Below, in pieces: positions 1 through 5,963 of a DNA stretch of 16,497 bases. The position numbers were made by a program, and so were the translations under genes. Positions within the stretch are counted from its first letter, which is position 1; every line of letters starts with the position of its first letter. The notes below the pieces were generated by a model. The model had not been told where the DNA came from and did no database searches. It saw only the letters and a list, made by a program, of their open reading frames with translations. This stretch comes from Acidobacteriota bacterium (GTDB taxonomy: Bacteria > Acidobacteriota > Terriglobia > UBA7540): NCBI GenBank assembly GCA_003224665.1, contig QHZM01000164.1, positions 1-16,497 of the forward strand. The letters run 5' to 3'.

Positions 1-1
1 G

Positions 2-190
2 GTCCTGGCGGGTGGTAAGAATCCTGAAGCCGATACTTACACAATTGAGGCCCAGGCGGACCGGACCGCAATCACCGGCGTGCGGATCGAGGTCCTCAGC
101 CACCCGAGCCTTCCCCACGGCGGTCCGGGTCGCGACCCCGACGGCAACTTTTTCCTGAGCGACTTTGAAGTGGAAGCCACGCCGGCCTAG
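2..190 (+). pseudogene. PSD1/DUF1553 protein, middle fragment ending at an in-frame TAG (5' end outside window)
   Basis: Reading from base 2 gives 62 residues (ending ...FEVEATPA) and then TAG at 188-190. The stretch matches what I know of the segment before the PSD1 domain in these proteins: a galactose-binding-like fold with the signature ITGVRIEVLSHPSLPHGGPGR and then NFFLSDFEVEA. The same frame continues past the TAG without any break into the rest of the family sequence (residues such as QEGYDVNNLVKKDDHLKGWA are where this family has its 'SQEG-paired residue-GWA' segment). I therefore read this as the upstream part of the gene at 326-1732, interrupted by a single nonsense codon. GAG or CAG would restore the frame with one base change. 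The N-terminal cytochrome-like (PSCyt1) and DUF1549 (PSCyt2) domains expected for a full protein of about 1000 residues would lie left of the window. Confidence 0.75.
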
Positions 191-325
191 CCGTCGGGAC
201 CCGCGCAGAAAATTGTATTCAAAGAGGCCATCGCCAACGAGTCGCAGGAAGGTTACGACGTCAACAACCTCGTCAAGAAGGATGACCACCTCAAGGGCTG
301 GGCAATCGACACTTCGCCTTCGACG

Positions 326-1732
326 GTGCCGATCGTCCGTCAGGCCGTGCTGGTCCCTGAAAAGCCTTTCGGCTTTGAACACGGGACCCTGCTGGCAATC
401 CGGCTGAAGCACACGATGAAGCACACCTCGCGGAACATCGGACGCTTCCGGCTCTCGGTGACGACGAGCGCCGAGCCGCGCTACATTGCCCAGGTGCCGG
501 CGCGACTCGGGCCCGCGCTCGAGGTCCCCGCCGCCGCGCGCACGCAAAAACAAAAAGACGATCTCGCGGCCCTGTATCGTTCCCTTGCGCCGCTTCTTCA
601 GCCGACGCGAGACCGGGTTGCGGAACTCGAGAAATCGGTCAAGGGCCTGGGCATCGTCACGGCCATGGTCATGGGCGAGCGCCAGAGTTTCGAGCGCCCG
701 TACACTTATCTCCGCATCCGCGGCAGCTTTCTGAGCAAGGGCGACAAAGTGTACGCTGGAGTTCCCTCCGTGCTTTATCCCCTACCCGAGAGCCAGTTGC
801 CGAACCGCTTCGGGCTGGCTTACTGGCTGGTGGACGAGAATAACCCGCTCACGGCCCGCGTCAGTGTAAACCGGTACTGGGAGGCGTTCTTCGGTCACGG
901 AATTGTGGAGACCAGCGAGGACTTCGGCACCCAAGGCGAGCGTCCCGCGCACCCCGAACTTCTGGACTGGCTGGCCACCGAGTTCATGCGCCAGGGCTGG
1001 AGCATGAAGGCGATCAAGCGCCTCATCGTCACGTCTTCTACATACAGGCAGTCGTCGCGCGTGACGCCCGAACTCGTGGAGCGCGATCCCTATAACCGGC
1101 TGCTGGCCCGCGGCCCGCGGTTCCGAATAGAGGCGGAGATGGTGCGCGACAATGCCCTGGCTACGAGCGGCCTCCTGAGCACGAAGATCGGCGGCCCCAG
1201 CGTCTTTCCGTACCAGCCGGAGGGAGTTTGGGACCGGCCCTACAGCGAGGAGAAGTGGGCCCTGAGCGAAGGTGAAGACCGTTACCGCCGGGGGATCTAC
1301 ACTTTTATCCGGCGCACTTCGCCCTATCCCAGCCTCACCACTTTCGACGCCCCCAGCCGCGAGTTTTGCACGGTGAGGCGCGTTCGTACGAACACGCCTC
1401 TCCAGGCCCTGACGACCCTCAACGACCCGGTGTTTTTCGAGGCAGCGCAGGCCCTGGCGAAGAGGATCATGGCGGACGCGGGCCCCGAGGAGTCTGCGCG
1501 CGCCGTCTATGGCTTCCGCCGATGCGTCGCGCGACGGCCGACTCCAGAGGAACTGGACCGCATCCTCGTCTTTTACCGCGCGGAACTAGCGCGGTTCCAA
1601 AAGGACGCGAAGGCGGCGAGCGAGGTGGTCAAGGGCTACTCCGGTCCGTCCACGGATGCGCCCCAGCTTGCCGCATGGGCCATCGTCTCAAACGTCTTGT
1701 TGAACATGGACGAGACTGTTACCAAGGAATAA
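326..1732 (+). CDS. PSD1 (DUF1553) domain protein, C-terminal part after the in-frame TAG
   Basis: This is the 3' part of a PSD1/DUF1553 gene. The first start codon after the TAG is GTG at 326, but the family sequence runs in frame from 191, so 191-325 belongs to the same gene. No ribosome binding site precedes 326, so independent re-initiation is not obvious. Family landmarks: a linker with a charged helix, the DUF1553 entry PNRFGLAYWLVDENNPLTAR, the core RVSVNRYWEAFFGHGIVET, then DFGTQGERPAHPELLDWLA, RLIVTSSTYRQSS, and near the end RRVRTNTPLQALTTLNDP, all typical of DUF1553. The last residues (AIVSNVLLNMDETVTKE) match the usual C-terminus (LLN.NEF-like). It ends in TAA 4 bp before a DUF1501 gene, the normal partner of this family. 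The function is unknown; the family is associated with surface or periplasmic polysaccharide use mainly by gene neighbourhood. Whether a working product is made depends on the TAG being real. Confidence 0.85.
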   Translation: MPIVRQAVLVPEKPFGFEHGTLLAIRLKHTMKHTSRNIGRFRLSVTTSAEPRYIAQVPARLGPALEVPAAARTQKQKDDLAALYRSLAPLLQPTRDRVAELEKSVKGLGIVTAMVMGERQSFERPYTYLRIRGSFLSKGDKVYAGVPSVLYPLPESQLPNRFGLAYWLVDENNPLTARVSVNRYWEAFFGHGIVETSEDFGTQGERPAHPELLDWLATEFMRQGWSMKAIKRLIVTSSTYRQSSRVTPELVERDPYNRLLARGPRFRIEAEMVRDNALATSGLLSTKIGGPSVFPYQPEGVWDRPYSEEKWALSEGEDRYRRGIYTFIRRTSPYPSLTTFDAPSREFCTVRRVRTNTPLQALTTLNDPVFFEAAQALAKRIMADAGPEESARAVYGFRRCVARRPTPEELDRILVFYRAELARFQKDAKAASEVVKGYSGPSTDAPQLAAWAIVSNVLLNMDETVTKE

Positions 1733-1736
1733 TGCG

Positions 1737-3227
1737 ATGAAAGAAATTCCTGTTAACCCCCTGCAAGAAATGCTCAGGGCCGTAACCCGTCGCCATTTCT
1801 TCAAGCAGGCCGGGTTCGGCATCGGCGCGGCCGCGCTCTCCAGCCTCGTCAACCGATACGCTTTCGCGAGCGGCGCCGGCGCGGCGACGGCGGACCTCGC
1901 CATCAACGCGGTGAATCCTCTCGCCCCCAGACCTCCCATGTTCCCGGCGAAGACGAAGAACATCATTTATCTCTTCATGGCCGGGGCGCCATCACAGGTG
2001 GACCTGCTCGACTACAAGCCGAAGCTCCAGGAACTGGACGGGCAAAACATCCCGGAGTCCCTGGTCAAAGGCGAACGCTTCGCCTTCATCAAGGGAGTGC
2101 CGAGACTTCTGGGCTCGCCTTACACGTTCAAGAAATGCGGCCAGTCGGGCGCCGAAATTTCCGAGTTGCTGCCGGAGCTGATGAAAGTCGCTGACGATAT
2201 CGCCATCGTGCGCTCGATGCACACCACACAATTCAACCATGCGCCGGCTCAGATTTTCATGAACACGGGTCATCAGATCATCGGTCGTCCGAGCATGGGA
2301 TCGTGGCTCACCTATGGCCTGGGGAGCGAGTCCACCGACCTGCCCGGCTTCGTGGTCCTGGTCTCGGGCGAAAACCAGCCAGACGGCGGCAAAGCCTGCT
2401 GGGGAAGCGGATTCCTGCCCACCGTTTACCAGGGCGTGGAGTTCCGGTCGAAGGGCGATCCGGTGCTGTTCCTCACCAACCCCGAGGGCGTCTCGCCTGA
2501 GCTACGAAGACAGTCTCTCGACCTCTTAAAGGACCTCAACGAGTCGCACCTCAAGAGTGTCGGAGACCCGGAGATCGTCACGCGCATCGCCTCTTACGAG
2601 ATGGCCTACCGAATGCAGACAAGCGTCCCCGAATTGATGGACATCTCAAAGGAGCCCGAGTCGATTCATAAGTTGTACGGAACGGAACCGGGCAAGGCAT
2701 CTTTTGCCAACAACTGCCTGCTCGCGCGCCGCCTGGTGGAACGCGGAGTACGTTTTGTGCAGCTCTTCCATCGCGGTTGGGACAACCATGGCACCTCGGC
2801 CCACGACGACATCGTCAACCGGCTGCCGAAGCTGTGCCAGGAGACTGACCAGGCGGCTGCGGTGCTCGTCTGGGACCTCAAGCAGCGGGGGCTGCTCGAG
2901 AACACGCTCGTGGTCTGGGGCGGCGAGTTTGGCCGCACGCCCATGAACGAGGAGCGCGCCCGCTCGAAATTCCTCGGCCGCGACCATCACCCCAGAGCCT
3001 TCACCATGTGGCTCGCAGGCGGCGGCATCAAGGGCGGGGTCACCCTCGGACAGACGGATGAGTTCGGCTACAACCCCGTTGACGACCCTGTGGAAGTCCA
3101 CGATTTGCACGCCACCATCCTTTACCTGATGGGCCTCGACCACACGAAGTTGACCTACAGGTTCCAGGGACGGGACTTCCGGTTGACCGATGTTTCCGGA
3201 AACGTAGTTAAGAAGCTTCTGGCTTGA
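1737..3227 (+). CDS. DUF1501 domain protein with Tat-like leader
   Basis: This 496-residue protein of the DUF1501 family is related to the alkaline phosphatase/sulfatase superfamily. The N-terminus carries a twin-arginine-type leader: RRHFFKQ at residues 18-24 followed by an apolar stretch up to about residue 46, so export in folded form is likely. Family motifs in order: MAGAPSQVDLLDYKP (81-95), RSMHTTQFNHAPAQIFMNTG (159-178), GRPSMGSW (183-190), LFHRGWDNHG (343-352), VVWGGEFGRTP (392-402), GRDHHPRAFTMWLAGGG (414-430), VHDLHATILYLMGLDH (454-469), and YRFQGRDFRL near the end. The conserved Asp, His and Asn residues in these motifs sit where superfamily members bind metal, but activity is unproven. 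ATG at 1737 has AAGGA at 1724-1728, inside the end of the DUF1553 gene, 8 bases upstream. The 4-bp gap points to one operon with translational coupling. The length is normal and the frame is intact. Confidence 0.93.
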   Translation: MKEIPVNPLQEMLRAVTRRHFFKQAGFGIGAAALSSLVNRYAFASGAGAATADLAINAVNPLAPRPPMFPAKTKNIIYLFMAGAPSQVDLLDYKPKLQELDGQNIPESLVKGERFAFIKGVPRLLGSPYTFKKCGQSGAEISELLPELMKVADDIAIVRSMHTTQFNHAPAQIFMNTGHQIIGRPSMGSWLTYGLGSESTDLPGFVVLVSGENQPDGGKACWGSGFLPTVYQGVEFRSKGDPVLFLTNPEGVSPELRRQSLDLLKDLNESHLKSVGDPEIVTRIASYEMAYRMQTSVPELMDISKEPESIHKLYGTEPGKASFANNCLLARRLVERGVRFVQLFHRGWDNHGTSAHDDIVNRLPKLCQETDQAAAVLVWDLKQRGLLENTLVVWGGEFGRTPMNEERARSKFLGRDHHPRAFTMWLAGGGIKGGVTLGQTDEFGYNPVDDPVEVHDLHATILYLMGLDHTKLTYRFQGRDFRLTDVSGNVVKKLLA

Positions 3228-3331
3228 TCTGCGGCAGGCCTCATCATTGGCGCTTCTCTCGAAGCTGCACGCATACGCTTTCGACAATTCGAGACCATTC
3301 ACGTACCGTTCACAATTTCAGGCGAGCAAGT

Positions 3332-3724
3332 ATGAAGAGGGTGGGTTTCTGCATCGCAGGCTTGATCATTGTCTTCGGCTGCGGACCCTCGCAGTCAAAG
3401 TCCGCAGTCCGTGCCGCGATTGAGGCCTACCTTCGCCAGCGCCCCAACCTTGTGCTTTCCAATATGACGTTTGATGTTCAGGAGGTCAAATTTCACGGCG
3501 ACACAGCCGAAGCCGAAGTCAAGTTCGAGAGCAAGGAATCTCCGGACCTCGCAGTCAAAGTTCACTACGTCCTTCAAAAGTCCGGCGATCACTGGGTGGT
3601 TCGGTCGAGTTCGCCGGCCTGTGGGATGGGCGGCCCGCACAGCTCCGCCGCCCGGGAGAGCCAGACTCGCCCGCAGGAAGGCGGCTCCACAGCAGGCGAG
3701 CCCGAGCCGCAATCATGCCACTGA
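3332..3724 (+). CDS. small predicted lipoprotein, function unknown
   Basis: A 130-residue protein starting at ATG 3332, with a weak AGGCGAG-like site just before it. A longer frame from TTG 3224 exists, but the ATG sits exactly at a signal peptide: MKR, then a hydrophobic run, then IVFGC with Cys17 as the probable lipidated residue. The mature part contains a compact alpha/beta segment (AIEAYLRQRPNLVLSNMTFD, then EVKFHGDTAEAEVKFESK, then VHYVLQKSGDHWVVRSS). This resembles the small DUF4878/NTF2-like folds in which strands end in a W-V-V motif. The tail is rich in Gly, Ser, Glu and Pro and looks disordered. It lies 104 bp after the DUF1501 gene on the same strand and convergent with the next gene; co-transcription is possible but not shown. 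I cannot assign a role. Confidence 0.7.
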   Translation: MKRVGFCIAGLIIVFGCGPSQSKSAVRAAIEAYLRQRPNLVLSNMTFDVQEVKFHGDTAEAEVKFESKESPDLAVKVHYVLQKSGDHWVVRSSSPACGMGGPHSSAARESQTRPQEGGSTAGEPEPQSCH

Positions 3725-3742
3725 ACTCAACCTGAGTCTTTG

Positions 3743-3778
3743 AGGCCGCGCCCGTTCAGAAAATGAACAGCCAGGCCT
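3743..3778. terminator. possible hairpin between convergent genes
   Basis: The 61-bp gap between the convergent genes holds GTTCA (3754-3758), loop GAAAA, TGAAC (3764-3768), flanked by GGCC (3744-3747) and GGCC (3774-3777) that can pair outside an internal loop. No T-run follows on either strand, so this is at best a weak or factor-assisted terminator. Confidence 0.25.
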
Positions 3779-3785
3779 AACCATT

Positions 3786-4760
3786 TCAGTCGAATTCCCG
3801 GCGCGCTGGCACTCCTCCCAAACCTCTGGCCGTCTCGACTCCGCGAACGATGGCCCGAGCGGTGGCTTCAGCCGCGGCTGCGCCAAGCGTGTTCAGATCC
3901 GCGCGCCGTTCGCCGGCCGAGAGGGCAAATACAAGGTCGCCATCGAATTTCGTGTGCACGGGTCGAATCGCGCGGGCAATTCCGTCCTGAGCCATCTCCG
4001 CCACTTTCTTCGCCTGAACTTTCCCGAGGGCGGCATTGGTCATCACGACAACCAGGGTCGTGTTGGCCGTCCCAAAGCCCTTCCGGACCTTGCCCTCGAA
4101 CATGTGCTTTTGCGTGTCAGCGAATTCTGGGGACTTGGGCGAGAGCCGGGCTCCCGCAAGAATTTCGCCGGTCAGCGGCTCGATAACGTCTCCGAACGCA
4201 TTGACCACAGCCAAGGCCTGAACCCTCACGCCCTTCGGCAACTCCAAACTGTGAAACCCCAGCCCGCCTTTTGTGGCCCTCGCCAGGCCGAAGAGTTTGC
4301 CCACGGTAGCGCCGGTCCCTGCCCCGACCGAGCCTTCGGCGACTGACGAGCCGGCATCCCGGCATGCCCGTCGGGCCATGGCCGGGTCAGGCCGAGCACT
4401 TGCTCGGCCGAGATTGAGATCAAAGACCACTGCGGCTGGAACAATCGGGATGCGGCTCCGCCCAGCCGGAAACCCGACGCCGCGGCCTTCGAGGTACTCC
4501 ATCACGCCTCGAGCCGCATCGAGGCCGAAGGCGCTTCCGCCGGTGAGAAGAATGGCGTGAATCCGGTCCACCAGATGTCCGGGAAGGCAAGGGGCGAGCT
4601 CTCGGGTGCCCGAAGCAGACCCGCGGACGTCCACGCCGCACACGCCGCCGCGTTCACAAAGGACCACCGTGCATCCGGTCAGGCCCCGGTAATCACTCGC
4701 GTGGCCGACGCGGATGCCCGGTAACGTCCCCGCCCGGCTCTTCGCACCTTGCTGACGCAC
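3786..4760 (-). CDS. P1/S58 family peptidase (DmpA/NylC-like self-processing N-terminal nucleophile hydrolase)
   Basis: About 324 residues, the usual length for this family. Landmarks, numbered from an upstream GTG at 4766: PGIRVGHASD (16-25), LLTGGSAFGLDAARGVMEYLE (73-93), RIPIVPAAVVFDL (105-117), GSVGAGTGATVGKLFG (145-160), KGGLGFHSLELP (166-177), ALAVVNAFGDV (184-194), and GFGTANTTLVVVMTNA (230-245). Family members cut themselves just before a Ser or Thr nucleophile. Here the site reads Asn235-Thr236-Thr237, as in nylon oligomer hydrolase NylC (cut between Asn and Thr), rather than the Gly-Ser of DmpA. The FDGDLVFALSAG segment (274-285) supplies the conserved Asp residues. Known members hydrolyse N-terminal D- or L-amino acids, beta-peptides or amide oligomers; the substrate cannot be told here. 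There is no signal peptide, so it is probably cytoplasmic. I prefer GTG 4760 because GGAGGA lies 6 bases before it. The gene follows the lipoprotein gene at 4837-5727 by about 76 bp and may be in its operon. Confidence 0.9.
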   Translation of the reverse strand: MRQQGAKSRAGTLPGIRVGHASDYRGLTGCTVVLCERGGVCGVDVRGSASGTRELAPCLPGHLVDRIHAILLTGGSAFGLDAARGVMEYLEGRGVGFPAGRSRIPIVPAAVVFDLNLGRASARPDPAMARRACRDAGSSVAEGSVGAGTGATVGKLFGLARATKGGLGFHSLELPKGVRVQALAVVNAFGDVIEPLTGEILAGARLSPKSPEFADTQKHMFEGKVRKGFGTANTTLVVVMTNAALGKVQAKKVAEMAQDGIARAIRPVHTKFDGDLVFALSAGERRADLNTLGAAAAEATARAIVRGVETARGLGGVPARREFD

Positions 4761-4766
4761 GGACAC

Positions 4767-4772
4767 TCCTCC
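4767..4772 (-). promoter_or_regulatory. ribosome binding site that decides the P1 peptidase start
   Basis: On the minus strand the sequence reads GGAGGA, GTGTCC, GTG. The Shine-Dalgarno site directly abuts the first GTG (4766), which is too close, and lies 6 bases from the second GTG (4760), which is ideal. Confidence 0.6.
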
Positions 4773-4836
4773 AGTTGCCGGCCGTTTATGAGCTGATATC
4801 GGGTGAGCGGCTTCCTCTGAGCGCGAGCCAGGACTA

Positions 4837-5727
4837 TTACACCGCCCTCAATGCCGCCTTGATCCGGTCCTGCAGCTTCCTGACTTTGGCTTCTTTTTCT
4901 TTGTCGGGGTTTTCCTTCACCATGGCGGATACAGCTTTGGTTACGCCGTCTCCGACATCGAGCAGCGTTTTGAATTTCTGCGAATCGCGGAAATGTTTCC
5001 GATCGAAAAGACTCGCGCCCTCGAAGACCATTCTGCCGAGAAAGAGACCGAAATCGACGCTGTCCAGCTTGACGGGGCCGGCCGAAAGGGCCGTGCGGGC
5101 CTTCGACCGATCTCCTCCCACAACTTCCGCGAGCGAATCGTCAACCCCCTTGCGCAGGGCGTCGACAGCTGCCGCCTCTTGCTGTTCGGGCTCGACCCAA
5201 CCGCCTTCGCTGACGCGGAGGAGTTCCTTGACTTCAACCGGGCCTTCGATATCGGGATACGAAGCTTCGAGGACCAGTTCCTTGGGCAGGACTCCGCCCT
5301 GCGTGAGCTGGAGGGCGACTTCTCCGAGGTCGAGCGCCCTCTTTCCGCCGAGCTGAAGGTTGTCGTGGCGTTGCCGCTCGTACGCCGCTTTGAAGTGGGG
5401 GTTCTGGGTGTTGTCAACGCCCTTCGAATAGGCTTCAGCCAGCGATTTGTAGGCTTTGATTTCTCCCACCAGAATAACCGCGCGGAGGACGCGCGCCTTT
5501 TCCGTGAACTTATTCGGCGGAGAAGCGGTCACCAGATTGTCCGTAAACCCCATGGCTCGATCGAACCGGCCGCGCTTGAACATGACTTTGGCGTCATCAA
5601 AATCGGCCGCCGCGCCTGTCAGGCGAGGGACAGGCGGCGCGCAGGAAATGACAAAAAGAAGGACTGCGACGGCTGGGAGAATCGTACGCCCCAGACCAGC
5701 GCGTCCCGGATAAGTAAGATTCCTCAT
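4837..5727 (-). CDS. predicted lipoprotein with TPR-like helices, function unknown
   Basis: A 296-residue protein. ATG at 5727 is preceded by a strong GGGAGGGG site ending 2 bases upstream. The N-terminus is a lipoprotein signal: basic n-region, hydrophobic ILPAVAVLLFVIS, and Cys29 in a VISC lipobox followed by APP. The mature protein is almost all helical. Its start (ADFDDAKVMFKRGRFDRAMGFTDNLV...) has the spacing of a TPR unit and is followed by further helical hairpins. The C-terminus (KENPDKEKEAKVRKLQDRIKAAL) is highly charged and may form a coiled coil. No enzyme motif is visible. It is probably tethered to a membrane facing the periplasm. It is transcribed in the same direction as the peptidase downstream and lies 236 bp after the potCD stop. 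I recognise no named family. Confidence 0.78.
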   Translation of the reverse strand: MRNLTYPGRAGLGRTILPAVAVLLFVISCAPPVPRLTGAAADFDDAKVMFKRGRFDRAMGFTDNLVTASPPNKFTEKARVLRAVILVGEIKAYKSLAEAYSKGVDNTQNPHFKAAYERQRHDNLQLGGKRALDLGEVALQLTQGGVLPKELVLEASYPDIEGPVEVKELLRVSEGGWVEPEQQEAAAVDALRKGVDDSLAEVVGGDRSKARTALSAGPVKLDSVDFGLFLGRMVFEGASLFDRKHFRDSQKFKTLLDVGDGVTKAVSAMVKENPDKEKEAKVRKLQDRIKAALRAV

Positions 5728-5830
5728 GACCCCTCCCGCGAGGTGCCGCCGCGCGTCAACGTCTCAGGCGAGCCCGCCCGCCGGCGGACGCTGCGGCGGT
5801 TCCCCGTCTTCGCACTGGAAATTGGTCAGG

Positions 5831-5866
5831 AAAAAAACTCAGCCTCGTTGTGACTGAGCGTCACAA
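5831..5866 (-). terminator. candidate intrinsic terminator after potCD, overlapping an alternative hairpin
   Basis: On the minus strand: CTCAG (5858-5854), an 11-nt loop, CTGAG (5842-5838), then seven T (5837-5831). A G-T pair can extend the stem to 6 bp. This is a modest but well-formed rho-independent terminator about 105 bp past the potCD stop. The same bases can instead form a stronger perfect hairpin, TTGTGAC (5866-5860 read on minus), loop GCTCA, GTCACAA (5854-5848), which would consume the terminator's upstream arm. The site is also about 105 bp upstream of the lipoprotein ATG, so it could equally act in that gene's leader. Confidence 0.45.
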
Positions 5867-5963
5867 TATATTCCATGGCCCGTACGAATTCAACGAGGGC
5901 CTGTTTGAAAATGCAAGGGGCTGAAGCTCGGCTGGAGGAACGCGGGGTGTCCGGCGGCTTTCG

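Noticed and set aside
188..190. TAG as a recoded sense codon
   Set aside because: Both ADOP genes in the same window end in TAG exactly at the family C-terminus, so TAG works as a normal stop here; TAA and TGA are also used as stops.
2646..3302. Long minus-strand open frame (218 codons) opposite the DUF1501 gene
   Set aside because: It lies antisense to a clearly conserved protein and shows no family features; it is a by-product of high GC and codon bias.
3224..3331. TTG start for the small lipoprotein
   Set aside because: It would add 36 residues before a clear lipoprotein signal peptide and overlap the DUF1501 stop; ATG 3332 fits better.
4993..5853. Plus-strand open frame (286 codons) opposite the lipoprotein gene
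   Set aside because: The minus-strand frame has a strong ribosome site, a lipobox and sensible composition; the plus frame has none of these.
5848..5866. CRP/FNR-like operator TGTGA...TCACA
   Set aside because: The half-sites are separated by 7 bases, not the 6 of the CRP consensus, and the same bases are better explained by the hairpin/terminator structure.
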